Shown here piece after piece: positions 17,101 through 27,119 of a stretch of DNA of 64,000 nt. A program made the position numbers and the translations under genes. Below the pieces are notes generated by a model, which made no database searches, was not told where the DNA came from, and saw only the letters and a list, made by a program, of their open reading frames with translations. This DNA is from Chondrinema litorale (lineage in GTDB: Bacteria > Bacteroidota > Bacteroidia > Cytophagales > Flammeovirgaceae), in NCBI RefSeq assembly GCF_026250525.1, contig NZ_CP111043.1:496001-560000 (forward strand). The letters are read 5' to 3'. How positions within the stretch are numbered: position 1 is the first letter of the stretch; every line of letters begins with the position of its first letter.

Positions 17101-17133
17101 AAAAAAGCTCCGAAAAATAAATTTTCGAAGCTT
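17101..17133 (-). terminator. Terminator after ppc
   Basis: Stem 17105-17109 and 17111-17116 with 17122-17127 and 17129-17133, one mismatch inside. On the minus strand a run of eight T follows. It ends the ppc transcript. Confidence 0.75.
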
Positions 17134-17161
17134 CAATATATTATTATTCATTAAAACTATA

Positions 17162-19927
17162 TCAACCTGTACTTCTCATAGCACTTGCAATCGCATTTAC
17201 CGTAAGTAGTAGATTGGTAAGCGTTTTTTCTGCATTTTTAAGATCGCCATTTTCTTTCTCAGCTCTCCACTTTTTAAGCAAATAAACCTGATTAGTGTGT
17301 AATGATTTCATAGCTGTAGCTCTCAATACATTTGAATAATGGTGATTTTTTCTCCTTTTATCAAATGGTAAATCAAGCACAGTATCGAGCATTAATCTGG
17401 TTCTTTTAAGCTCTTTGGTAATCAATTTGAAAATACTCGTTCTGATTCTTTCGTCTTTTACCAAAGATGCATATTCTGCCATTATCTCCTCATCTGTAGC
17501 AGCCAAGCTAGTATCTACGTTGGTTAATACGTATCTGATGAGTGGATCGAATTTTACAGCTTTTTTAAACTTATCAAATTCTTTAGGCTTCTCCTTCTGA
17601 AGCTTCTCAAGTGTATAACCTATTCCATACCAGCTAGTTACATTAAAACGAGACTGGCTCCAGCTAAATACCCAAGGAATTGCTCTTAAATCTTCTAAAG
17701 TTCTTTTTCCAGATCTTCTCGCAGGTCTTGAGCCAATTTTACTAGATTCGATTGCATCAATTGGAGTTGCTTCGCCATAGAAATAGATAAAATCTGGATG
17801 GCTTATTAATTTCCAATAGAAATCACGACTGTCTTCTGCCAAATTTCTAATCATGCTTTCTAAAGCATGCTTCCCTTTTTTGGTATAAGCATCAGCAATA
17901 GAAATTCCAGCAGTACCAGCTACTAGTAATTCCATATTGTAAGAAGCATTTATTTTGTTGGCATATTTCTGAGAAATTGTTTCTCCTTGCTCAGTTAATC
18001 TAATATCTCCATTGACAGAAGAATGTGGCAATGCTCTTAAAAACCAGTGAGTTGGACCAGCACCACGACTTATAGAACCACCTTTACCATGGAAAAATCT
18101 GATTTTAATGCCCATTTCTTCACCAATCTGAGAAAGTTTTTCTTGAGCTTCGTACAAGAACCACTGGCTGGCAAGAATACCACCATCTTTGTTACTGTCT
18201 GAATAGCCAATCATAACCTGTTGTACTGGCTTCTCAAAACCACGGTTTTTGCGTTGGTACTCTAAACTTCTCTTAGTAAATGGATGCTCTAAAAATGATT
18301 TTAATATTTTAGGGCTTTCTTGTAAATCTTCGATCGTTTCGAAAAGAGGAACTACTTGTAGTTTACAAACTAAACCATCTTCTGTTTGAGTAGTAAGTCC
18401 AGATTCTCTAGCAAGTAAGTACACTGTAAGTAAATCTGAAAGACTTCTTGTCATACTTACAATCATTTCTCCCAAACCTTCAGTTCCATATTTTGAGATA
18501 TGGTCTGCTAACACAGAGTAGCAAGAAGTAACCGCTTTTGCCTGATCTTCAAGCTTTACTTTTGGATGAGTAAACGGACGGTTAGATTGAAGTTCTGCAT
18601 TGATAAATTCCAATCTTTGCTTTTCGTTCCACTCAATAAACTCTGCACCATTTAGAGATGCAGCATCCATTAATTGTTTTACTGCATTTTCGTGGAATTT
18701 ACTATTCTGGCGAACATCTAATCTTGCTAAGTGAAAACCTACAGTTTCTACCAATCTGATAGACTCGTGTACGTCTGACATAGCAATTTTCTCCGCTCCA
18801 AACTTAATTAGTGATTCTTGAAGTATCTTAAGATCGCGAATCAGTTCTTTTGATGTTTTATAACAAGCACCATGTTCTTTTAACTCAGTAGCATGTTGTC
18901 TTTTTACATCTACAGGAAGTTTAGAAAGCAATAGATTTACATATTGTCTGTAAACTTCACCATCGTTTCTTTTAAATGCTTTTATGCCTTCTTCACCTAA
19001 TTCTTTTTCTAGCTCTTCTATCCTGTTTCTAATCTCATAATTCGCATAATTATAGCTCAAAGAAAAACTTAATTTTCTAACAAGCAATAACAAGTTTCTA
19101 CGAATTACTACAAAAGCATTTAATCGCAATTGCGATAGTGTATATGCTGTTACTTCATCTGTAACAAGTGGGTGTCCGTCTCTGTCGCCACCAACCCAGT
19201 TACCAAAAGAAATTTTAGGGAATTTTTCTGAGTCTTTTAGTAATTCAACATCATAACCTTCCTTCTCCCAAGCTAGCAATAATCTCTTATCTATAATCGG
19301 AATAATCTCAGGAAAAACATTAGCCAAATAGTGAATTACATTTCGTAGTTCAGAAGGAACATCAGGCTTTTCAACAAAGATTTCACCTGTTCGCCACAGT
19401 CTGTCTATTGTGAGTTTGATATCTCTTCGGATATCTTCCTGCTCAAACTCAGTATACATTTTATTTTCTCTCTTTACTAAGAGTAAATATAGCATTCTGT
19501 GATGCTCCAACACAGTAGCTCTTTTTGCTTCTGTAGGGTGTGCAGTTAATACCGGCTCAACAACAACTTGAGAAAGTAAATTAGCAACGTCTTTTTCAGG
19601 TATCTTAAGCTCTTTCAACATTTTTAGATTCTGAGCCCATAGTCCATTTACATTAGACATGGCTTCATTCTCTAACTGACGTCGGTTTTGCACAGCTCCA
19701 TTTACCTCTACCATATTCAGCAACTGAAAAACAATAGAATATACCTGCACCAACTTCTGGTTAAATTCTTCAGGTTTAATATCGTCAATGTCGTTAATCC
19801 ATGGTATTTGTGAAGCAAGCTTTAACTCGCCACTTTCGATCAAGACTTCTCTGAAACATTCTAACAGAAACTCAAGATCATAGTAAGGTTTGTCTAGTTT
19901 TTCTTTAACCAGTGATAGTGTATTCAT
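17162..19927 (-). CDS. ppc: Phosphoenolpyruvate carboxylase
   Basis: A 921-residue cytoplasmic enzyme that carboxylates phosphoenolpyruvate to oxaloacetate, feeding the citric-acid cycle. Active-site motifs are intact: LTAHPTEAKRATV (catalytic His), GNWVGGDRDGHPLVT, VMIGYSDSNKDGG, and FFHGKGGSISRGAGPTHWFLRALP (the glycine-rich loop). The protein ends in MRSTG, where most PEP carboxylases end in NTG. Full length matches the bacterial type. Monocistronic, with its own terminator and a possible promoter near 20006-20013. A minus-strand TAATTTTG there is well placed, but its partner hexamer is weak. Confidence 0.98.
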   Translation of the reverse strand: MNTLSLVKEKLDKPYYDLEFLLECFREVLIESGELKLASQIPWINDIDDIKPEEFNQKLVQVYSIVFQLLNMVEVNGAVQNRRQLENEAMSNVNGLWAQNLKMLKELKIPEKDVANLLSQVVVEPVLTAHPTEAKRATVLEHHRMLYLLLVKRENKMYTEFEQEDIRRDIKLTIDRLWRTGEIFVEKPDVPSELRNVIHYLANVFPEIIPIIDKRLLLAWEKEGYDVELLKDSEKFPKISFGNWVGGDRDGHPLVTDEVTAYTLSQLRLNAFVVIRRNLLLLVRKLSFSLSYNYANYEIRNRIEELEKELGEEGIKAFKRNDGEVYRQYVNLLLSKLPVDVKRQHATELKEHGACYKTSKELIRDLKILQESLIKFGAEKIAMSDVHESIRLVETVGFHLARLDVRQNSKFHENAVKQLMDAASLNGAEFIEWNEKQRLEFINAELQSNRPFTHPKVKLEDQAKAVTSCYSVLADHISKYGTEGLGEMIVSMTRSLSDLLTVYLLARESGLTTQTEDGLVCKLQVVPLFETIEDLQESPKILKSFLEHPFTKRSLEYQRKNRGFEKPVQQVMIGYSDSNKDGGILASQWFLYEAQEKLSQIGEEMGIKIRFFHGKGGSISRGAGPTHWFLRALPHSSVNGDIRLTEQGETISQKYANKINASYNMELLVAGTAGISIADAYTKKGKHALESMIRNLAEDSRDFYWKLISHPDFIYFYGEATPIDAIESSKIGSRPARRSGKRTLEDLRAIPWVFSWSQSRFNVTSWYGIGYTLEKLQKEKPKEFDKFKKAVKFDPLIRYVLTNVDTSLAATDEEIMAEYASLVKDERIRTSIFKLITKELKRTRLMLDTVLDLPFDKRRKNHHYSNVLRATAMKSLHTNQVYLLKKWRAEKENGDLKNAEKTLTNLLLTVNAIASAMRSTG

Positions 19928-20227
19928 TTAAAAAACTTGGTTTATTAAATTATTGATTTGTTTTTGGTAATCAGGGGGTATCTTATTATAAAAAAAATGC
20001 TGCAACAAAATTAAAAAAGATTGTGAGGCATAAAAATAAGATTTGTAAACTACCCAATAAATCATTATTAAATCATAAATAAAACACCACTCATCGTAAA
20101 ATTGATTTAAAATAATTTGAACTTCTTTTAAAATAAAGTAATAGAAGGCAGAACTACAATTGTTTTTTATATTGCTTAAAACTTTCTTGTAACCGATTTC
20201 AATTAGCCGGCGTCAAAAAGTGCAGAA
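19928..20227. other. Divergent intergenic region between ppc and the ECF sigma gene
   Basis: Three hundred AT-rich bases between divergent genes. On the minus strand TAATTTTG (20013-20006) fits the Bacteroidota -7 box for ppc, about 79 bases before its start, although no good TTG lies at the right distance. I see no clear promoter for the sigma factor and no other feature. Confidence 0.4.
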
Positions 20228-20803
20228 ATGAAGGAAGAAATCGAAGATATAATTATTGATAAGATTATACAGGGAGACAAGTCTGCCTGCAGGATTATTA
20301 TTGATAAATATAAAAGCTTTGTTTTTAACCTTGCTTTTCGCATTGTAAATAACAGAGAAGATGCCGAAGAAGTAACACAGGACAGTTTTATTAAAGCTTT
20401 TAAGTATCTTGAATCTTTTAACAGAAAGGCAAAATTTTCTACTTGGCTCTACAGAATTACATTTAATACAGCAGTAAGTAAAACCCGAAAAAAGAAAGTA
20501 GAAAAGAATTCTATTAATGATGTTCCTGAGGCGATGTTACCTATAGATTCTTTTGAAAAATCTTTTAATCTTTTAAAAGAACAACAACAAAAAAAATATA
20601 TCCACATAATATTAGCGAAACTCAGTGCAGACGAAAGAGGATTGGTGACAATGTATTATCTGGAAGAAATGCCTATGGAAGATATTTCTGAAGCAACTGG
20701 TTTAACTAAATCAAATGTTAAAGTTAAAATTCATAGGGCAAGACAGAAACTTTATGTCCACTTATCACATTTATTAAAACAAGAAGCTAGAGAGATTTTG
20801 TAA
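20228..20803 (+). CDS. ECF-type RNA polymerase sigma factor
   Basis: A 191-residue sigma-70-family factor of the extracytoplasmic-function (RpoE-like) type. Region 2 covers about residues 25-95 (YKSFVFNLAFRIVNNREDAEEVTQDSFIKAF, then FSTWLYRITFN) and region 4 about 135-180 (YYLEEMPMEDISEATGLTKSNVKVKIHRARQKLY, the helix-turn-helix that reads the -35 element). Regions 1.1 and 3 are absent, as expected. The next gene, 38 bases on, encodes a small membrane protein in the position of an anti-sigma factor. Target genes cannot be told; no typical ECF auto-promoter was identified upstream. Confidence 0.93.
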   Translation: MKEEIEDIIIDKIIQGDKSACRIIIDKYKSFVFNLAFRIVNNREDAEEVTQDSFIKAFKYLESFNRKAKFSTWLYRITFNTAVSKTRKKKVEKNSINDVPEAMLPIDSFEKSFNLLKEQQQKKYIHIILAKLSADERGLVTMYYLEEMPMEDISEATGLTKSNVKVKIHRARQKLYVHLSHLLKQEAREIL

Positions 20804-20841
20804 AGTAATACACACAACTTGTCTCTAAAAAAATTATTAAC

Positions 20842-21249
20842 ATGAAAAAAGAAGATCAACTTAGAATAGATCAGTTCTTGAGCAAATCGCTTAAAGAACA
20901 TACAGATTCGCCGCAACTTAGTGCAGAATTTACTGACAATGTGATGGAGAAACTTGAAGTCTATCAATCAAGTTTGTCGAAAAGCTACAAGCCTATTTTA
21001 GGATGGAAATTCAAGGCATTTTACGGACTTTTCTTTCTTGGAATTATTATTATTTCATGGATGCTAATCGGTAATGCTGACGTAAATTATACAATAACAG
21101 TCCCTCAAAGCATCTCTAACTTACTAGGTTTCTATAATGACTTTTTCACCTCAGGTGATAATTTGATATTAATAACAGTATCAATTTCATTAGGAATCTG
21201 GAGTTTAGTACTTTTGGATAAGTTATTAAACCGATTAACATTGGGATAA
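20842..21249 (+). CDS. Small membrane protein, possible anti-sigma factor
   Basis: A 135-residue protein: a cytoplasmic, polar N-terminal part (residues 1-48, MKKEDQLRIDQFLSKSLKEH at the start), a membrane helix at about 52-72, an exported loop, and a second helix at about 103-125. It follows the ECF sigma gene by 38 bases in the same operon. The layout and position suggest an anti-sigma factor or a regulatory partner, but the HxxxCxxC zinc motif of classic anti-sigma factors is absent. Family not recognised. Confidence 0.75.
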   Translation: MKKEDQLRIDQFLSKSLKEHTDSPQLSAEFTDNVMEKLEVYQSSLSKSYKPILGWKFKAFYGLFFLGIIIISWMLIGNADVNYTITVPQSISNLLGFYNDFFTSGDNLILITVSISLGIWSLVLLDKLLNRLTLG

Positions 21250-21273
21250 TTGACACTATTCAATTAACAATTG

Positions 21274-21302
21274 GCCAAACCTCTAGGGGTTTGGCTTTTT
21301 TA
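21274..21302 (+). terminator. Terminator of the sigma-factor operon
   Basis: An 8-bp GC-rich stem, 21274-21281 with 21288-21295, followed by TTTTTT. It lies between the convergent sigma operon and the GH2 gene. Confidence 0.85.
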
Positions 21303-21316
21303 TTTATTAGAATAAT

Positions 21317-24112
21317 TTACTCGTCAAACTGGAAATAAACAGTAAACGATAATGGATTTTTTACTTCTTTTCTTTCAAAAAGATAAGGTACACCTTGAGG
21401 GCCTATCTGCTCAGATTTTTTGAATTTAGTACCAATCGGACTTATTTGCTGCATAATGCCTAAATCACTTTCAGGAAAAAAGCCATTGGTATTTTCATTA
21501 TATGCATCTTGGGGAGCTTTAGGAGTAAATAATTTTAAAAACAGATTTTCATCTTCGAAAAAGATGGTAAATGGAGTTTCAGAATTATCAATTTTTGCCC
21601 ATCTCATATTGGCATGGTAGCCTTTAAACTCCGGATAATTCCACGATTCACCTGTTACTGTATTGTTATATGCTTTTTGCCACAAACCAAACTTTGCTCC
21701 TTTTAGCCTGTTTTTCCAAACTCGGTAAGGGCCATCTCCTACCCATGTTACACCTGAAACTTTATCTTCAGGATAATTAAATCCAACTCCGATGTATTCG
21801 TAATATCCATCTTGAGGGAAATACTCCATATGTACTTTTAAAACTCCATCTGTTTTAAGCACATATTGAATTTTCTTGATTGTAGAATTTTTAGTATAGT
21901 GATATTCCAAAAGATAATCGCCATCTACAGCATAATGCCTAATTTCTAAAAGCTTGCTTGAACCAAACTTTGCTTCTAATAAAGGTCCTCCACCTAAAGA
22001 AATTTCTTTCTCCAATTTTTTTACAGAAATAATATTTCCAGAAATTCTGTCAATTATAATTTCAGTATTTGCTGTAAAAAGTCGGTAAGTATTTTCTTGT
22101 TCTTCTATCTGAGCAGCATCTTCACCTTTAGTAGGTGACTTAAGCATATTTAAGAAGTTTTTGCGCACATTTCCAGTAGACCAACTCCAAGTATATATTT
22201 CTCTCCCATGAGGATCTATAGCCGTTAACTTTAAAGCATCATGCAATTTCCAATCTTGGGGTAATGGCAAACTAAGGTTACCAGATTCTTGTGGTTGAAT
22301 ACTTGGAGATTCTACTTTGCCAGAAGCATATACCACACTAGCTGTATCTATACTAGCATCTGAATAATCTACCAACTGCCAATTGAAAGAACATTGATCT
22401 AATGGAGTATAAAAGTATCGATTCTCTACAGCTATTTTTCCATCAAAACTATCTGGTAACTGATCTTCTATACCAATATAAACAGGTGACCAAATCTCTT
22501 TAATGGTATAAAAACTTGCTTCTTTTTCTCTATAAGGTCCTAATATGCCATCTGGAGCATTGTTAGCAAAAGTATCAATCTTTTTATCTTGATCTGTTCT
22601 TTCCACACCTTCGTCGCTAAATACCCAAAGAAAACCACCAGCAGAAAGTGAATTTTTGAGCATAGCATTATAGTAATCATCTAAACCTGCACCTAAACCA
22701 CCATCGTACAATCCATGAAGAAACTCTGTTGGAAAAAACACATCTTCCCCATGAAATAAGCCATCTTCGCAGCAATCCCAATCTTTATAATGTTGCGTAT
22801 CTGTGCCTCTAAACTTTTCCCAAGGGTGTATTAATGGCCTATTCTGTGGATCGTATTTTTGAAATTCGTCGTCTAGCTCCACATTCCAACCACCTTCATT
22901 TCCATTATCCCAAATGATTATACTCGGATGGTTTACATCTCTCACCATCATTTCTTCTACCAACTTCTTTCCTACTTCTGTTTCGTAACTGGTCTGCCAT
23001 CCGGTTAATTCATCTAGCACAAACAATCCCAAAGAGTCGCAAACTTCCAAAAAGTGAACATCAGGCGGATAATGAGACATACGCACAGAATTCATGTTCA
23101 TCTCTTTAATAAGATTTACATCCATCTCACTTAATTCTCTGCTACTCGTTCTACCAGAAGAAGGCCAAAAAGTATGTCGATTTACACCTTTTAGCATAAC
23201 CTTTATTCCATTTACATACAGCCCATCTTTTTCGCGTAATTCTACAGTTCTAAAACCAATTTTCTCACTTACTTCGTGAATTACTTTGTTCTTCTTTTTA
23301 AGTTTGAACTTAACTTTATACCTGTTTGGAAATTCCGGTGTCCATGTTAAAACATCTTCAAATTTGGCTTCTAAACTCACTTTCTCTTTAGACATACCAG
23401 CAGAAACAGAAAATGATTTGCCAATAGGTTTGTTCTGCATATCGTACAACTGAGCTTCTACATCGCTCACACTCCCTCTACCTCTCAAATAAACATCAGC
23501 AGTAAAAGAGCCATCTGCTTTGGCATCTACAGCAATTCTCTGGATATGTGCTTCTGGATATGCTTTTAGGTAAACTGGTCTGTAAATACCTCCAAAAAGC
23601 CAGAAATCTGCTTCTCGCTCTGCTGTATTAACACCAGCATTATCAGACTTATTTTTCACTTTTACCTCTAGCGTATTGTCTCCACCTATATTTATCAAAT
23701 CGGTTATGTCGTAGGTAAATCGGTAAAAACCTCCTTGATGCACCGGACCAGCTAATTCACCATTTATCTTTACTTCTGTGTCTGTCATTGCCCCTTCAAA
23801 CACAATTTCTACATACTTTTTCTTGAAACTTTTAGGTACTTCAAACTCATACCTGTACTGTCCAGTTTCATCAGAAAACGGTTGCTTGTCTTTAGAGCGA
23901 CCATAGTTATACACACCGAAACCTTGTAATTCCCAATTAGATGGAACCGGAATAGTTGTCCATTTGCCACTATTCATTCCATTATCAATTGCAAAATTCC
24001 AGTCTACAGTATGGTCTTTGTTTTTACCAGATAGATATAATATCTCTGCTTGCTGTGCTTTGAGTTGAAAAGTAAATAAAAGGAAAAATGAAGCTAAAAA
24101 AATTTTATGCAT
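21317..24112 (-). CDS. Secreted glycoside hydrolase family 2 enzyme (beta-galactosidase-like)
   Basis: A 931-residue exported enzyme with signal peptide MHKIFLASFFLLFTFQLKAQ. The order is a sugar-binding jelly roll (about 55-185), an Ig-like domain (about 190-285), a TIM barrel (about 290-560) and C-terminal beta domains. The acid/base motif IIWDNGNEGGW has Glu406, and FPTEFLHG offers Glu463 as the nucleophile; MLKGVNRHTFWPSSGR and NSVRMSHYPP are GH2 barrel motifs. It fits beta-galactosidase-like members of GH2, though specificity cannot be read from sequence. No SusCD or other sugar gene adjoins, so it appears to be a solitary periplasmic or surface enzyme. Confidence 0.93.
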   Translation of the reverse strand: MHKIFLASFFLLFTFQLKAQQAEILYLSGKNKDHTVDWNFAIDNGMNSGKWTTIPVPSNWELQGFGVYNYGRSKDKQPFSDETGQYRYEFEVPKSFKKKYVEIVFEGAMTDTEVKINGELAGPVHQGGFYRFTYDITDLINIGGDNTLEVKVKNKSDNAGVNTAEREADFWLFGGIYRPVYLKAYPEAHIQRIAVDAKADGSFTADVYLRGRGSVSDVEAQLYDMQNKPIGKSFSVSAGMSKEKVSLEAKFEDVLTWTPEFPNRYKVKFKLKKKNKVIHEVSEKIGFRTVELREKDGLYVNGIKVMLKGVNRHTFWPSSGRTSSRELSEMDVNLIKEMNMNSVRMSHYPPDVHFLEVCDSLGLFVLDELTGWQTSYETEVGKKLVEEMMVRDVNHPSIIIWDNGNEGGWNVELDDEFQKYDPQNRPLIHPWEKFRGTDTQHYKDWDCCEDGLFHGEDVFFPTEFLHGLYDGGLGAGLDDYYNAMLKNSLSAGGFLWVFSDEGVERTDQDKKIDTFANNAPDGILGPYREKEASFYTIKEIWSPVYIGIEDQLPDSFDGKIAVENRYFYTPLDQCSFNWQLVDYSDASIDTASVVYASGKVESPSIQPQESGNLSLPLPQDWKLHDALKLTAIDPHGREIYTWSWSTGNVRKNFLNMLKSPTKGEDAAQIEEQENTYRLFTANTEIIIDRISGNIISVKKLEKEISLGGGPLLEAKFGSSKLLEIRHYAVDGDYLLEYHYTKNSTIKKIQYVLKTDGVLKVHMEYFPQDGYYEYIGVGFNYPEDKVSGVTWVGDGPYRVWKNRLKGAKFGLWQKAYNNTVTGESWNYPEFKGYHANMRWAKIDNSETPFTIFFEDENLFLKLFTPKAPQDAYNENTNGFFPESDLGIMQQISPIGTKFKKSEQIGPQGVPYLFERKEVKNPLSFTVYFQFDE

Positions 24113-24198
24113 TCGGGCAATGGTTAAAATAGTGAATTAGCAATAAATGATACAATCTATAAAACCTGCGAAAGAAGTGGAAAAATTATCCTGCAAAA

Positions 24199-25182
24199 TC
24201 ACTCAAACGCAAAGCCCTGACTTACAAGCCATTTACTTGCATTGTCAAAAGCTAATTGGTAGCAATCTTCTTCGGAGAACTCTCTATCTTGCATTTCTTC
24301 TAAAATATGAGGATACTGTCCTGCATGAGATAAACTTTTGAAAAAATAAGGCAGCCTAGCAGGATCATTTAATTGAGAAGTACTAAAAAAATCTGCACCA
24401 AAAACCAAAGGCAAGTTTTTCTTTTTTGCATAAGCTATATGGTCAAAAATTATTTTATCATTATCATTATCGAGAAATGCTCTCACAAAATTTACTCCGG
24501 CAAAACCATTTCTGCGCTTTAGTTCTTCAATCAGTTCATCAGGTAGGTTTCTTGGATGATCACAAATTGCCCTCATGTTTGAGTGGCTTGCAATTACAGG
24601 AACATTAAGATTAGATTGATCAATTGTATTTAAAATATCAAAAGCCATTTGATCACTTGTATGAGAAAGATCTACTGCAATTTGCTTACTATCTAAATAT
24701 TTAAGCAATTGCTTACCATCGTCTTTTAAGCCTTTGTCTGAGTAATTACCACCTCCAAATCGGTTTTCTGAATGATGGGTAATTGTTATATATAATAACC
24801 TATTGAATCGATTTAAAAGCACATCTAAACGCTCAAAACACAAGTCGAGCGATTCATCTTCTTCTAAAATACCAGAGGCATTCTCAATGGCAGGAACCAG
24901 TGCTGCTTTATCGTTATTTTTGATTTTTAAATCTTTGGCAGCATCATATACCCAATCTTTATAATCTGTACATAACTGCTCGTAAGCATCAAATTGCTTA
25001 GATGCATTTTCTACACTTCCGGGATTTGTAGCAGTAAAAACAGCTAAAACTTGAAGTTTTACATCTCCGGATTTAAGATTAGGTAATGCACAACCAATTG
25101 CCTCAGAATTAAGTGCATCTGCACCGGGCACATTTACTAAATATGATAGTAAATCACAATGAAAGTCTATAACTGGAAACAT
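24199..25182 (-). CDS. Membrane-dipeptidase-like enzyme (peptidase family M19)
   Basis: A 327-residue M19 zinc dipeptidase homologue without a signal peptide. Metal ligands fit the family: His8 and Asp10 in DFHCDLL, a Glu in LVPAIENASG (near 119), the His in DLSHTSDQMAFD and the His in VIASHSNMRAIC. The NGFAGVNFV and FGADFFS stretches are also typical. M19 enzymes hydrolyse dipeptides and some beta-lactams. It starts 26 bases after the permease gene that precedes it on the minus strand (25209), so the two are probably co-transcribed. Confidence 0.92.
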   Translation of the reverse strand: MFPVIDFHCDLLSYLVNVPGADALNSEAIGCALPNLKSGDVKLQVLAVFTATNPGSVENASKQFDAYEQLCTDYKDWVYDAAKDLKIKNNDKAALVPAIENASGILEEDESLDLCFERLDVLLNRFNRLLYITITHHSENRFGGGNYSDKGLKDDGKQLLKYLDSKQIAVDLSHTSDQMAFDILNTIDQSNLNVPVIASHSNMRAICDHPRNLPDELIEELKRRNGFAGVNFVRAFLDNDNDKIIFDHIAYAKKKNLPLVFGADFFSTSQLNDPARLPYFFKSLSHAGQYPHILEEMQDREFSEEDCYQLAFDNASKWLVSQGFAFE

Positions 25183-25208
25183 GGCCCGAAGTTATAAAAA
25201 AGCTTTTA

Positions 25209-26951
25209 CTATTCTGAAGAAGCAGATAAACTTTCAGCATTTCCTTTCTTTTTACCAAAGTATGTTTTGATTTTGCCTGATAAATTTTGATAGAAAACAT
25301 AGTAAAAATCTGTATCAAACAATCTGGCATCTTTTCTTGCCTGTTTAAGAAAGAACAATCCAAAAGCAAATAATATAACGTTAGCCGACCAACAACCTAT
25401 CACTGGGGAAATTACCATTTCTTTAGCATATTTCTCTCCCATAATGGTGGCGATATAGAAAATAATAAAGAATATAATAGAAATAATTACTGGTACACCT
25501 AGTCCACCCTTTTTGATAATTGCTCCTAATGGCGCACCAATTAGAAACATAGCAAAAACAGCAAGAGTTTTAGTGAATTTTCTATGAATGTCTATCTCGT
25601 AGGCATTTAGTTTTTCGTCTTGCCTTTGCGCTCGATCTACGTTTGTTTCTAAAAGATTAAGAATGCTACTAGCTTTAGAATGTGCTCGTACATAATCCTG
25701 ATTTACCAACTCTTGATCCATCATCTCCTTCACTTTGGTTTCTAAAGGTTCTTCTTCTTCAGAGCTGTAGACTACAGCTTGTATTTTTCTAACTTTTTTA
25801 TCTTTATTTAAATCAAGATCTTTTTTAGGAAGTGTCTTGAATTTATCCTTTACAGAAGGACTCTTATCCAATGCTTTGGGTGTGATTTTTTTATCAGATT
25901 GCTTTTCTTCTTCTTTTTTTCTGAGTTTTTCTATTGGCTCTTTGCTAGTTGTATCTACATCAGTCGGTTTTGCCTGATTGGTGTTTTCCTCTTCGTCTAT
26001 AGTAGAATCTTTTTCTACTGGCAATGGTGGTATAGATACTCCACCATCTGGATTTCTTTCCCAGAAATTATAATAAGAGTACACACTCCTTTTGAAGTTG
26101 TACATGTATCTGTCTACCATGTGGTTTACAGAATCCTTTTCTTCAAAAAGGCGCTTGGTGTTTTTCATAAGGTTATGCCCTTTGAAGAACTCCTCATCAG
26201 TTTCTTTTAAGCCAAAAGATTCGAGACTAAATAAAAAGCGGGCAGAATCAAATTCTTGCCTAAAAAACTCTGTATCTTGATTTCTACGTTTTTTTGCAGA
26301 TTCTTCTGAGTAGATATTGCCATTTTTTAAGTCTAATGCTAAAAAGCTCCCCAATGTCTGCATTTGACCACTTTTAGCCATAATTACCTGTATATTGCCT
26401 CGCCTGTCGGTATGGTTATAAATCATTATCCCTTCAAGCGATTTTCCATCAGGTAGTTTTTTATCTACCTTAATTCTCCAACCTGGCAAATCGTTATAAA
26501 AAGTTTTTTCTTTAAATTCTAATACAGGTTTCTTTTGTTTTATATCATATAGCAAACTGTATGCTTTCAAGTTTGCGTAAGGGGCAATTATATCATTAAA
26601 ATAAAAAGCGGCTATTGTTACGAAGAAAATGTAAATAGCTACAGGCCTCAATATTCTCAATAAAGAAATACCAGAACTTTTAATTGCAGTAAGTTCTGAG
26701 TGTTCACCTAAACTACCAAAAGTCATAAGTGAAGAAAGCAAAACAGCCAACGGCAAAGCAACTGGTGTAAGTACCAGTGAAAAATAGCCGAAAAGCTCTG
26801 CATACACATCAAGTCCAAGTCCTTTGCCAACAAAGTGCTTAAAGTTTTTGATCATGTACTGAGTAAGAAAAATGAACAGTACAATAGCAAAAGTCAGAAA
26901 AAACGGACCCAGAAATACTTTAAATATTAACTTATCGAGTTTTTTGAGCAT
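25209..26951 (-). CDS. LptF/LptG-family lipopolysaccharide-export permease
   Basis: A 580-residue YjgP/YjgQ-type permease of the Lpt ABC transporter, which extracts lipopolysaccharide from the inner membrane. Three N-terminal and three C-terminal helices flank a periplasmic beta-jellyroll. N-terminal FKVFLGPFFLTFAIVLFIFLTQ and the FGSLGEHSELTAIKSSGISLLRILRP segment are diagnostic. It is longer than usual (about 360-480): residues near 305-400 form a Lys/Glu-rich, low-complexity insert between the jellyroll and the last helices. Such inserts occur in Bacteroidota. A promoter lies at 26995-27025. The other permease subunit is not in this window. Confidence 0.93.
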   Translation of the reverse strand: MLKKLDKLIFKVFLGPFFLTFAIVLFIFLTQYMIKNFKHFVGKGLGLDVYAELFGYFSLVLTPVALPLAVLLSSLMTFGSLGEHSELTAIKSSGISLLRILRPVAIYIFFVTIAAFYFNDIIAPYANLKAYSLLYDIKQKKPVLEFKEKTFYNDLPGWRIKVDKKLPDGKSLEGIMIYNHTDRRGNIQVIMAKSGQMQTLGSFLALDLKNGNIYSEESAKKRRNQDTEFFRQEFDSARFLFSLESFGLKETDEEFFKGHNLMKNTKRLFEEKDSVNHMVDRYMYNFKRSVYSYYNFWERNPDGGVSIPPLPVEKDSTIDEEENTNQAKPTDVDTTSKEPIEKLRKKEEEKQSDKKITPKALDKSPSVKDKFKTLPKKDLDLNKDKKVRKIQAVVYSSEEEEPLETKVKEMMDQELVNQDYVRAHSKASSILNLLETNVDRAQRQDEKLNAYEIDIHRKFTKTLAVFAMFLIGAPLGAIIKKGGLGVPVIISIIFFIIFYIATIMGEKYAKEMVISPVIGCWSANVILFAFGLFFLKQARKDARLFDTDFYYVFYQNLSGKIKTYFGKKKGNAESLSASSE

Positions 26952-26994
26952 AAAAAAGGAACGCCAAAAAATTAATGTGACTATTTAATGGTTT

Positions 26995-27025
26995 CAAAAT
27001 TATAACCCCAATTCCAAGACAAAAA
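26995..27025 (-). promoter_or_regulatory. Bacteroidota-type promoter for the Lpt permease operon
   Basis: On the minus strand TTTTTG (27025-27020), a 17-base spacer and TAATTTTG (27002-26995) match the lineage consensus. It lies 43 bases before the permease start. Confidence 0.6.
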
Positions 27026-27048
27026 GTTTTTAACAATCTTTAATATGA

Positions 27049-27092
27049 AAAACCTTCTGATAATCAGGATATTCCTAAAATCAGAAGGTTTT
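27049..27092. terminator. Terminator after the thioredoxin-fold gene
   Basis: A 13-bp stem, 27049-27061 with 27080-27092, surrounds an 18-base loop and is A/T-bounded on both sides. On the minus strand it follows the gene ending at 27120. Confidence 0.7.
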
Positions 27093-27119
27093 AATTAAAG
27101 ATTTATTACTTAAAATGAT

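Noticed and set aside
21420..21620. Plus-strand ORF opposite the end of the GH2 gene
   Set aside because: Antisense shadow, with no start context or homology.
25899..26210. Plus-strand ORF of 103 codons inside the Lpt permease
   Set aside because: Phe-rich antisense translation of the permease's Lys/Glu-rich insert; a shadow.
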